A model generated the notes under the pieces. The model was not told where the DNA came from and ran no database searches. It was given only the letters and a program-made list of their open reading frames with translations. Positions 53,682-61,896 of a stretch of DNA of 64,000 bases are shown here, one piece after another (position 1 is the first letter of the stretch; each line of letters starts with the position of its first letter). A program made the translations under genes and the position numbers. This DNA is from Fluviispira vulneris (GTDB lineage Bacteria; Bdellovibrionota_B; Oligoflexia; Silvanigrellales; Silvanigrellaceae): contig NZ_JACRSE010000002.1 in assembly GCF_014281055.1 (NCBI RefSeq), positions 310,001 through 374,000 on the forward strand, read 5' to 3'.

Positions 53682-54753
53682 GATGAATCTCTTTTATGAC
53701 TATGGGGTTCGTAGGATAGGGTTTCGAAATCGAAAGTAACGCTTTTGTAAATTTATTATCCTTAATGCCTGATAAATTCAAAAATTTATTGATTTCTAAG
53801 TAGCAATTAACAGGCGCTTCTAGTGAAAGAACATGTGCACATTTTTCCACCCAAATTGATTGGATATTGTTAATCCGTTTAGTTAATACAATTGGAATTT
53901 GATTTGATAAAAGCTGATCTTCACGCCCCCATAATAATAAAACTGGGCATTTTATTTTCCCCAAAAAACTATCCATAAAATGTTCAGGTTTTGATAGTTT
54001 AAGTAAATCTTTAACATGATCACTTTTTAAGTTGCGAAAAAGCGCTCTTTTAGCTGTTTCACTTAGAAAAAGCGCTCCAGTATAAGGAAATGCTTTCATA
54101 ATTCCTGGATAAAGCGTTTGAAATTTTGTCCAACTCAAATAAGTTAACGTATCTCTTAAAGCAAATAAATTAATTTTTAATCCAGCAGGATTCATTAGAA
54201 TTACTTTATTAATCATTTTGCTTTCAGTTGCTGCAATATGAAGTGAAATCCAACCACCTAAACTTAAACCACAGATATCTACTTTGTCATTCGTGATGTT
54301 TTTAATGAGTTCCACTACAGATTGAGAGTGCTGTAAAAAATCCATGACTGGATTATTAGCTTTACTAAATCCTGACATATGAAAAAGATCAGGCATAATT
54401 ATTCTTCGTTTATTTTCTAACATCTGAGCTAATATCCACCAGCTTTGAGCGCTGCTACCAAGTCCATGGATAAATATTATAGGTTCAAGATCGGATTTAG
54501 GATTGCTGTCATAATAATGCATTTCACCAAATTGTGTTGGTATAACATACGATCTGAAGCCAATAGCGTTTAAATATTTTTTAAATGCCGATGAAACACT
54601 TTTATCTAACTGTAATTCTGTGGATTTTATTACATCATAATCTTCTACTTTTCTTGCAGGTCTTACAACATATTTGAGTAAATTGAGCCTTAAAAAGCGA
54701 TTCAGTTTTGTATTCTTAGAAAGAGTATTCAAACTTAATCCTAGAGGACTCAT
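53671..54753 (-). CDS. Alpha/beta-hydrolase
   Basis: A 360-residue hydrolase of the esterase/lipase type. IIFIHGLGSSAQSWW is the oxyanion segment, VDICGLSLGGWISLH the nucleophile elbow (Ser), LLLWGREDQLL the acid and VEKCAHVLSLEAP the His. An N-terminal 60-residue part is outside the core. It has no signal peptide. It lies between glmM and trpD on the same strand. Substrate unknown. Confidence 0.88.
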   Translation of the reverse strand: MSPLGLSLNTLSKNTKLNRFLRLNLLKYVVRPARKVEDYDVIKSTELQLDKSVSSAFKKYLNAIGFRSYVIPTQFGEMHYYDSNPKSDLEPIIFIHGLGSSAQSWWILAQMLENKRRIIMPDLFHMSGFSKANNPVMDFLQHSQSVVELIKNITNDKVDICGLSLGGWISLHIAATESKMINKVILMNPAGLKINLFALRDTLTYLSWTKFQTLYPGIMKAFPYTGALFLSETAKRALFRNLKSDHVKDLLKLSKPEHFMDSFLGKIKCPVLLLWGREDQLLSNQIPIVLTKRINNIQSIWVEKCAHVLSLEAPVNCYLEINKFLNLSGIKDNKFTKALLSISKPYPTNPIVIKEIHHDY

Positions 54754-54761
54754 TTTTTTAT

Positions 54762-56111
54762 TTATCCTATTTCTTTGAGGAGCTCCTGCTCTAGTTCCAA
54801 AGCAATTGTTTGGAGACGAGAAAGCTCCGGACCTTCCAGAGTGATGCGAGCAAGAGGCTCTGTTCCACTATATCTTAATAGAATTCTTCCTGAATCACCC
54901 AATTCTTTTTCAAATTCTTTTAATAATGTAGTTGTTGCCTTGAGAGTGCGAATTGGAGGTTTTGCTGTTACTTTAACATTTCGTGTGATCTGTGGCAGTT
55001 TTTGCATCACAGAGGTTAACTCAGAAATACTCTTTCCAGATCGACACATCATTTCTAAAACTTTTAAGCATCCAACAATTGCATCACCCGTTGTACTTGA
55101 GTCAAGGAAAAGCAAATGACCAGACTGTTCTCCACCTAATACAAGTTTCCGATTAAGCATTTCTTCAACAACATTTCTGTCGCCAACATTTGTTCTGTAG
55201 ACTTGTATTCCTGCATTTTGCATTGCAATGTCAAAACCTTTATTACTCATTATGGTAACACAAACCCCATTATTTAGTAATTGATTTTGTGATTTCATTT
55301 CGAGAGCGCACATAGCAAGAATATGGTCACCATCCAGTATGTTACCTTTTTCATCGACAACAATGAGTCTATCGGCATCGCCATCGAGAGCAAAGCCAAT
55401 ATCTGCGCGTAAATTTAAAACTTCGAGTCGTAATTTTTCAGGGTGAAGTGCACCACTTTCAAAATTAATATTAAAACCATTCGGATCGTTGTTAATACAA
55501 ATCACTTCTGCTCCAAGTTCACTAAAGACTTTTGGTGCGACTTTATAACCTGCGCCATGTGCACAATCCAGAACAATTCTTTTTCCATCGAGTTTTAAAT
55601 TTTTTGGAAATCTTTCTTTTAAAAAAACTGCATATTGACCAATTGCATCGTCGATTCGCTTTGCTCTGCCCATTAGATCAGAAGTAACAAGATGATTTTC
55701 CAGATTTGGATCGTCAATGAGTGTTTCAATAAATTCTTCATCGGCATCAGGGAGTTTAAATCCATTGTGATCAAAAAGCTTAATACCATTGTCATGATAA
55801 GGATTGTGGCTAGCAGAGATCATCACTCCAGCATCTGCTCTCATTCCTCGAGTTAAATATGCAATACCAGGTGTTGGTAAGGGACCTACGAAAAGAACAT
55901 CAACTCCTACACTGCAAAGTCCAGATGAAAAAATCCCTTCAATCATATATCCACTCACGCGCGTGTCTTTACCAATAATTACTTTTGGACGCTTTGTTCT
56001 TTTTTTGAGAGCTATACCAAAAGATTGAGCGATTTTTAAAATATTCATTGGAGTCATTGACCCAAAATTTGCTTCGCCTCTTATACCATCTGTTCCAAAA
56101 TATTTAGCCAT
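54762..56111 (-). CDS. glmM: Phosphoglucosamine mutase
   Basis: A 449-residue enzyme converting glucosamine-6-phosphate to glucosamine-1-phosphate for UDP-GlcNAc. It begins YFGTDGIRGEANFGSMTP, with the phosphoserine loop GVMISASHNPYHDNGIK, the metal loop ALDGDADRLIVVD, the sugar loop LGGEQSGHLLF and the phosphate loop RYSGTEPLARI. Gene order cdaA-cdaR-glmM matches Gram-positive clusters in which GlmM inhibits CdaA, linking c-di-AMP to cell-wall precursor supply. Confidence 0.96.
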   Translation of the reverse strand: MAKYFGTDGIRGEANFGSMTPMNILKIAQSFGIALKKRTKRPKVIIGKDTRVSGYMIEGIFSSGLCSVGVDVLFVGPLPTPGIAYLTRGMRADAGVMISASHNPYHDNGIKLFDHNGFKLPDADEEFIETLIDDPNLENHLVTSDLMGRAKRIDDAIGQYAVFLKERFPKNLKLDGKRIVLDCAHGAGYKVAPKVFSELGAEVICINNDPNGFNINFESGALHPEKLRLEVLNLRADIGFALDGDADRLIVVDEKGNILDGDHILAMCALEMKSQNQLLNNGVCVTIMSNKGFDIAMQNAGIQVYRTNVGDRNVVEEMLNRKLVLGGEQSGHLLFLDSSTTGDAIVGCLKVLEMMCRSGKSISELTSVMQKLPQITRNVKVTAKPPIRTLKATTTLLKEFEKELGDSGRILLRYSGTEPLARITLEGPELSRLQTIALELEQELLKEIG

Positions 56112-56125
56112 AGAAAAAAAACCTT

Positions 56126-57088
56126 TTAAGGATTGAGATGCACTGATATTGTATCTGGATTCATTTTAACGAGTGTTACATTATCAGGTATTTTTAATAT
56201 CACACGTTTGTCTTGCCAACCTGTTTCAAGATCCGCAGTGTCTAAAATAACTCGGACATCTGAAGGGTCTAAATTTTTTAAGATATCTTTTTCTCCAGAA
56301 ACTTCAATATCAACGACCCTTGGTCGTATTTGCAATTTTGAAATTATATTTCTTGATGCACCGCTGAATTCGATTGGAACAGCTCTAAATATGCGACTGT
56401 ACTTACGCGGTGATAATGTAACAGTGACTTTTACATTTTTTTCGAGCGCAGCAAGAGAAGAATTATCTTCTAGTTCAATATTAGCTTCGGTTGAAAGTGT
56501 GCTTTTTATGCCCTCTATAATAATTGGAATTGTGAACAAACTTTGTGTTCTAGCAAGTTCTTGACGTGCTCCTGTTACTTTTATTTGTGATGGTGACACA
56601 GTTACTTTTTCTATGGTCAAGCCAGGTTGCGGTTCGCCTTTTAATACAGCTTGAACTGGTATCACTTTTTCTTGTAATTTATCTATATCTACATCTATAA
56701 AAGGACGGTCAATAAATATCGCATAATGTTTGGGAAGATTTGGAAAACTTTCTTTCGTGACTTTCACTCGAACTCTCCCAGGAGTTTCGCTTAATATATC
56801 GATTTCTCCGGTCAGTTCTGTGTCAGTTGGTGAGACCGAAAAGAGTGAATTTTGTTGTTTGATGATGACATCTAGCGTACGTTCAGAAGAACCTAAAATA
56901 ATCATGCTTGGAGCTGTTATAAGTTTAATTTTAGCAACTTTTTCAAAACTCATATCTTTATCTGTTCTAACTATTGAGAATAAAACAATAGCAAAAACAA
57001 CAGAAATAACTTTTAACCAAAAATTATTAATAACCATTTTAAAGATTAATTTAAATATTGAGTTTTGTTCTTGATTTCCACTTGGCAT
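56126..57088 (-). CDS. cdaR: YbbR/CdaR-domain protein, regulator of CdaA
   Basis: A 320-residue protein with one N-terminal membrane helix (about residues 20-38, NNFWLKVISVVFAIVLFSIV) and a body of YbbR-type repeats (for example VIPVQAVLKGEPQPGLTIEKVTV compressed across strands, then VTGARQELARTQSL). In Firmicutes CdaR anchors in the membrane and modulates the diadenylate cyclase. Its first codon overlaps the last bases of cdaA, and glmM follows after 14 bases. Confidence 0.85.
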   Translation of the reverse strand: MPSGNQEQNSIFKLIFKMVINNFWLKVISVVFAIVLFSIVRTDKDMSFEKVAKIKLITAPSMIILGSSERTLDVIIKQQNSLFSVSPTDTELTGEIDILSETPGRVRVKVTKESFPNLPKHYAIFIDRPFIDVDIDKLQEKVIPVQAVLKGEPQPGLTIEKVTVSPSQIKVTGARQELARTQSLFTIPIIIEGIKSTLSTEANIELEDNSSLAALEKNVKVTVTLSPRKYSRIFRAVPIEFSGASRNIISKLQIRPRVVDIEVSGEKDILKNLDPSDVRVILDTADLETGWQDKRVILKIPDNVTLVKMNPDTISVHLNP

Positions 57089-58476
57089 TATTTCTTCTCA
57101 TCCTTATCTTTATCATTAGCAATAGACTTTTCTTTGTTATTTTTTTGTTCTATTGGAGGATTGAGTGGGATGCCACCAATCGAGACATCTCTTGGTGGTG
57201 TTGATTTTGGAATAGGTGGATCGAATCTATCCTCAGGTGCTAGGTCATTTAGCGCTTTTAATGCAGAATTAATTTTACTTGTCTGAGTTGTCTTTATTTC
57301 GCTTTCTTGATTGTTTACATCATCACTTTCTTCTGAATTTGTGTAAAAATTTTCTTCGTTTTCTTCTTTTTTGATATTTAAAGTGGGTGATATATTTATA
57401 TTGCTTGTAATAAATTTAATTTCAGACGATGTAATGTCTTTTGTTTTTGAATTTTTTGGGAATTTTATGTGGATATTGCGTGGAGCATTTGCAGCAAGTT
57501 TATTTTCTTGTTCTATTTGTTGAAGAGCAAGACTTTCAAGCGAAGATACTTTCTTTTGATTGGTCAATTTATCAGTATTTTTTCGTTTATCACCGTCTAA
57601 GCCAGTCGATAATACTTTAGAATGCATGAGCGTAGATTTAATTTTATTAGATAATTTATAATATTTAAAAATCACTTTATTTTCTATCCAATAGACTAAA
57701 TTTGATTTTTGCCCACGCGGAATAAGCAAAACAGACAACATTTTACGAGCTGCTTCAACTGAACTTTGTTTTTGGAGATTACCTTCCCAAGCAATCGATA
57801 TATTCCCGGTTTCTTCGCTTACGACCAAAACAACAGCATCGGTCTCTTCTGAAATTCCAACGGCAGCACTGTGGCGTGTTCCCATTTTCTTAGAAAAACG
57901 AGGATTTTTTGAAAGAGGCAATTGTGCAGAAGCGCAATTGATTCGGGTTTTTTGTATGATAACAGCGCCATCATGTAATGGAGAGAATGACTGAAATATG
58001 CTGCTTAAGAGTTGCTCAGATACAATGGCATCTAATTTTACACTGTGGTCATAGAGCTTATCGAGGCCAACAGATCTTTCAAAGACAATGAGGGCTCCAA
58101 TTCGTTCATGACTCAATGATTTAGCAGCATTTGTTACTTCCTCAATTATATGAGTCCCAGAGAGCACATCAAGACCCGTGACAAATGGACCTCGCCCAAC
58201 ACGTGTGAGCAAACGTCTGATATCATCTTGAAATAGAACGATAACTACGATTATAAATGACGCATAAAATTTGCTGATTATCCAATGAATCGTTTCGAAT
58301 TGGAGAGAGCTCGAAATTACAAAAGCTATAAAAATAACGAGCATTCCGATAAGGACTTGAGCCGCACGTGTGCCTTTTAAAATAGAAATAATATTATAAA
58401 ATAGAGTTGCGACAATAGCTATATCTACTATTGATCTCCAAGATAAAATTGTTTTTATACTTTCTAAGAAATTCAT
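57088..58476 (-). CDS. cdaA: Membrane diadenylate cyclase with long C-terminal extension
   Basis: It makes c-di-AMP from two ATP. Three transmembrane helices fill roughly the first 80 residues, followed by the DisA_N domain with the catalytic PLHDGAVII and KKMGTRHSAAVGISEETDA, and VVSEETGNISIAWEG. The usual RHR motif reads RHS here. The catalytic part ends near residue 270, as in normal CdaA. About 190 further residues are low-complexity, charged and Pro/Asn-rich (including DRFDPPIPKSTPPRD). It is followed by cdaR with one-base overlap and lies just after lolA on the same strand. Confidence 0.9.
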   Translation of the reverse strand: MNFLESIKTILSWRSIVDIAIVATLFYNIISILKGTRAAQVLIGMLVIFIAFVISSSLQFETIHWIISKFYASFIIVVIVLFQDDIRRLLTRVGRGPFVTGLDVLSGTHIIEEVTNAAKSLSHERIGALIVFERSVGLDKLYDHSVKLDAIVSEQLLSSIFQSFSPLHDGAVIIQKTRINCASAQLPLSKNPRFSKKMGTRHSAAVGISEETDAVVLVVSEETGNISIAWEGNLQKQSSVEAARKMLSVLLIPRGQKSNLVYWIENKVIFKYYKLSNKIKSTLMHSKVLSTGLDGDKRKNTDKLTNQKKVSSLESLALQQIEQENKLAANAPRNIHIKFPKNSKTKDITSSEIKFITSNINISPTLNIKKEENEENFYTNSEESDDVNNQESEIKTTQTSKINSALKALNDLAPEDRFDPPIPKSTPPRDVSIGGIPLNPPIEQKNNKEKSIANDKDKDEKK

Positions 58477-58485
58477 TCCTTCCCA

Positions 58486-59226
58486 TTACATTTTATCCAC
58501 AGCTATACCTTGTGGGGGTGTAAAATTGAACACATCATCCGAAATGGGTTTCTGTGAGTAGTTAGAAAACACAAGACGGATTCGATTCCCATTGAGCTGA
58601 ACAATACGAAGTTCTTGTATTAATCCAGTCTTCACCTGAACTCTAGCGTATAAAACTTTTTGTTGTTTGTCTCCTTTCGGTACCAATTTCAAAAGAATAT
58701 AATCATTGTTTTTTTCTGGAGGGATGTCAGATTCAAGCGATGACATATTTGCCGAGTGATTCAGTTTTTTTGCTTCTTCATCAGTCCATTCGGATACAAT
58801 ATAATATTTTTTAATTTGTGCGAGGTTTGTCAATATATTTATAAATCCAAGTTCTTGTGCAGAATTTTTTAGATATTGAGCATGTTTAAGACTTTCAATA
58901 TATTTCCAAAAGTCTTTTCCATTAGAGACATAAAGTTCATTTCGAGGTTTTAGAATTTCATAGCGAAATGAATAAGGTTTTTTTATGTATAATAATCCAC
59001 TCGATTCAGTTACCTTATTACGTAGCAATGAGAAAGAACTCTGCGTAAACTCTACTAGAAAAAATTTCTGTTTGGATGCTTCATTTAGGACGTTTTGGAC
59101 AGTTTTGTCAAAATTTTGCTCTATTTTTGCTTTTATTTCAATATTTTCAGAGAATGCTTGAGTGCTAAATAGTAATGAATAAATAAAAAAACACTTGAAT
59201 ATTTTTTTTATCATTGTTTCTCTCAA
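58486..59226 (-). CDS. lolA: Outer-membrane lipoprotein carrier LolA-like protein
   Basis: A 246-residue periplasmic protein. A signal peptide covers about residues 1-26 (ending TQAFS). The LolA pattern follows: FLVEFTQSSFSLLRNKVTESSG, LLYIKKPYSFRYEILKP and ELYVSNGKDFWKY, with FSNYSQKPISDDVFNFTPPQG at the end split by the usual strand. LolA moves lipoproteins from the inner to the outer membrane; Lgt in the same run makes them. It is longer than enteric LolA by about 40 residues. Confidence 0.88.
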   Translation of the reverse strand: MRETMIKKIFKCFFIYSLLFSTQAFSENIEIKAKIEQNFDKTVQNVLNEASKQKFFLVEFTQSSFSLLRNKVTESSGLLYIKKPYSFRYEILKPRNELYVSNGKDFWKYIESLKHAQYLKNSAQELGFINILTNLAQIKKYYIVSEWTDEEAKKLNHSANMSSLESDIPPEKNNDYILLKLVPKGDKQQKVLYARVQVKTGLIQELRIVQLNGNRIRLVFSNYSQKPISDDVFNFTPPQGIAVDKM

Positions 59227-59230
59227 TTCT

Positions 59231-59767
59231 TTATAAAAGTAATTTTTCTACATCTTGTATTGTTCTGGCTATACAAAAATAGTTAGATGGCTTATCGATC
59301 ATATTAATATTTGAAATATCCTCAAGCCAGTTCAAAAAGGGTGCATAAAAATCAAGAAAATCAATTATTATAACGGTCTTTTGTGGAGTGTTTCTTGCGT
59401 TAAATTGGATTGTTGTTAAAAATTCATCTAGACTGCCAAAGCCTCCAGGAAGAATACATAGCACATCGGAGTGAGAAATTAAAAGTTTTTTTCTTTCCTC
59501 TAATGTCTCGCAAATTAAATTTTCACTGAGTTTTTCAAAATTTCCTTCTTTTTTGATAAATTCATTTGTTATGATCCCACATATTTCACCATTTTCTGCT
59601 ATAGCTCCTTCAGCAACTTGCCTCATCATCCCTTGGTTCCCACCACCATAAACAATCTTGAAATTATTTTTCGCAAGAAATGCGCCAAAGTTAAATGCAA
59701 ATTTTAGAAACTCATCAGGTATATTATTTTTTGCTGAACAAAAAACTCCTATAGAAGATTTTTTCAT
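59231..59767 (-). CDS. LOG-family nucleotide 5'-monophosphate phosphoribohydrolase
   Basis: A 178-residue Rossmann-like protein. The family motifs are GGGNQGMMRQVAEGA and LPGGFGSLDEFLTTIQ (PGGxGTxxE class), with the catalytic Glu and Arg in these segments. Relatives cleave nucleoside monophosphates to base and ribose phosphate, in plants to activate cytokinins. The bacterial role varies. It lies between lolA and the PAP2 gene. Confidence 0.85.
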   Translation of the reverse strand: MKKSSIGVFCSAKNNIPDEFLKFAFNFGAFLAKNNFKIVYGGGNQGMMRQVAEGAIAENGEICGIITNEFIKKEGNFEKLSENLICETLEERKKLLISHSDVLCILPGGFGSLDEFLTTIQFNARNTPQKTVIIIDFLDFYAPFLNWLEDISNINMIDKPSNYFCIARTIQDVEKLLL

Positions 59768-59794
59768 ATTTGTAACCTTTTTGAAATTTATGAA

Positions 59795-60607
59795 TTAGAA
59801 TTTTATTTCAAACATACCCGCATACCAAGATCTTTTGTTATTATCTTGAAAAGTGTATGGTAGAAATTGATAGTCAAAAATTAAATCTTTGTCATCCGTT
59901 TTTTTATGCACAGAATCAACTTGCTGGACTCTATAAAAAACAGCACCAGATATGATTGTTCCAACAAGAGCGCCAAAAATAATATCACTTACATTGTGTG
60001 CATGATCATTTACTCGGGTAGAAGCTATCCAAGCAGCAGTTGTATAAGCAGCAGCAGTGTAGCTCCAGCTTAGTAAAGGATTGTTTGTGTACTTTAGCAT
60101 TAGACCACTTGTGTACGTTGCAAAAGTAAAAGCATGCGATGCATGTCCACTAAAGAAACTAAATTGATCATCTTCTGCAGGCTCAACACCAGAGTTCACT
60201 TCTGTGTCATAAAAAGGGCGTTTTCTTTGAAAAGTTGTTTTGGCAGTTGCTGTGGCAATTTCATTTAACAAATGCGCATGCAGCAAACCTCTTAATTGAG
60301 TCCCCAAAGAAAAATCATTATTGCTCAGTTTCAATCCCCCAAAAATGACTGCTGTGACGCCAAGACCAATTGGAAGTAAAGTTGAGCGAGAAAGTGTTGT
60401 TGGTAAGCTTGTTTTTGTTGCACTCTCAGACTGAAAAGGCCAAATACTTAGACCGCGATGTGTGTAACTTAGATTGATAGCTTCAATAAGACCAGCTTCG
60501 AGGGGCAATGTAATCAGATCTTGCTTTAAATCACCTGGATTAAATTGACTCCAACTGAGTGGAGCAATATCTTTTTCTTGCGGTGGAAGATCTGGTGCAG
60601 AAAACAT
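59795..60607 (-). CDS. PAP2-superfamily phosphatase
   Basis: A 270-residue acid phosphatase-like protein with the three-part active site: KTTFQRKRPF (KxxxxxxRP), FFSGHASHAFTF (SGH, catalytic His) and STRVNDHAHNVSDI (SRxxxxxHxxxD with Thr-Arg). Several hydrophobic segments suggest a membrane or outer-membrane location, and the C-terminal FEIKF could be a beta-barrel-type end. It probably dephosphorylates lipid pyrophosphates or sugar phosphates. It is next to lgt. Confidence 0.82.
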   Translation of the reverse strand: MFSAPDLPPQEKDIAPLSWSQFNPGDLKQDLITLPLEAGLIEAINLSYTHRGLSIWPFQSESATKTSLPTTLSRSTLLPIGLGVTAVIFGGLKLSNNDFSLGTQLRGLLHAHLLNEIATATAKTTFQRKRPFYDTEVNSGVEPAEDDQFSFFSGHASHAFTFATYTSGLMLKYTNNPLLSWSYTAAAYTTAAWIASTRVNDHAHNVSDIIFGALVGTIISGAVFYRVQQVDSVHKKTDDKDLIFDYQFLPYTFQDNNKRSWYAGMFEIKF

Positions 60608-60609
60608 AT

Positions 60610-61785
60610 TTATGACTTTTCAATTTTATGAGTTTTGTAAAACGTATTTATTCTATTTAACCATTCTGTACTATTTTCTTGAATATTTCTGCGTGTCAAA
60701 AAAAGAAAAAGAATACCGGCTAAAATTGTTAGGATATTTAAGATCTGTCCCATGGTAACATATTGCCACCATTGGAGTTGGCCTAGACGAGAGAGAGGTT
60801 CCCAAGTAAAAGTTGTTAAGCTGTAGTAATTTAATTGGGGGTCTGCGGCTCGAAAGTATTCAACAATAAATCTATAAAAGCCATAGAAAATAACAAAACA
60901 AGCAGAAAGAGTTCCCTCCTTTTGTTTAAATCTTGATATTATAAAAAGAGTCAAAAATAACCCCCATCCTTCTGCCAAACTTTGATAAATTTGACTTGGG
61001 TGGCGTGGTAAGGGGCCTCCGTCAGGAAATATAATTGCCCAAGGGACATGGCTTGAAATTGGACGCCCCCAGAGCTCACCATTAAAAAAGTTTCCTATGC
61101 GTCCCATCCCAATTCCAATTGGCACAACCAGAGCGAGTTTGTCTGAAAGATGAAAGAAGGGAATTTTATATTTTCTACAAAAAATCAATAAAGCTAATGA
61201 AACACCGACAATTCCACCGTGAAATGAAAGTCCTCCTTCCCAGGTAGCTATCGCATCGAGTGGGTGATCTTTATATAGATCCCAATTATATATGAACACA
61301 TATGCTGATCTAGCACCAATAAGCATGCCTAATATGCAAGCAAGAATTAAATTCATTAACATATTTTCTGTCATCATCAGACTTTTCTTTTTTATCCAAT
61401 GCATACATGAAAAATAGACTGCCATAAATCCTATGAGATACATTGTGCTATACCAACGTAGACCCCAATGAATATTCATTTTTTGTAGAGTAAAAAGTAT
61501 AATGAAAATTCCTAATACATAAATAAGGATCGTTTCGAAATATTCGAATCGTGTCAATAATTTATTTAGTTTTAACTTGTTTTCATTTTGATTTGAATTT
61601 GTTATCAGTTTTTTTGTGGAAGATATTTTTTTTCGTGTTAAAAAGAGACTTGTGCCAAAAAATATTATTAAAAGGGAAGCACCCCATATTGTTGTGACCC
61701 AATTAAAATTAATATTCATGACTTGAAAAACATAGGGGCTTAAGTCAAATCTCCAGTATTGATAGGATGGGTTCATGACACTCAA
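60610..61785 (-). CDS. lgt: Prolipoprotein diacylglyceryl transferase
   Basis: An integral membrane enzyme adding diacylglycerol to the lipobox Cys of prelipoproteins. The signature GIGMGRIGNFFNGELWGRP is present with the essential Arg and the Asn, and HPSQIYQSLAEGWGLF follows. At 391 residues it is about 100 longer than usual: a hydrophilic Lys/Asn-rich stretch and an extra hydrophobic segment lie between the first and second conserved helices (about residues 50-110). It stops three bases before the PAP2 start. Confidence 0.93.
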   Translation of the reverse strand: MSVMNPSYQYWRFDLSPYVFQVMNINFNWVTTIWGASLLIIFFGTSLFLTRKKISSTKKLITNSNQNENKLKLNKLLTRFEYFETILIYVLGIFIILFTLQKMNIHWGLRWYSTMYLIGFMAVYFSCMHWIKKKSLMMTENMLMNLILACILGMLIGARSAYVFIYNWDLYKDHPLDAIATWEGGLSFHGGIVGVSLALLIFCRKYKIPFFHLSDKLALVVPIGIGMGRIGNFFNGELWGRPISSHVPWAIIFPDGGPLPRHPSQIYQSLAEGWGLFLTLFIISRFKQKEGTLSACFVIFYGFYRFIVEYFRAADPQLNYYSLTTFTWEPLSRLGQLQWWQYVTMGQILNILTILAGILFLFLTRRNIQENSTEWLNRINTFYKTHKIEKS

Positions 61786-61896
61786 TCTCCTCTTGAAAGC
61801 ATTAAGGATTATCGTACACTAAGCAATCTGTATGACACTAGGTTGTTTTGAGCAAGCAAACAAGGCATGAGGAAAATGCATGTTTTTGGAGTTCAT

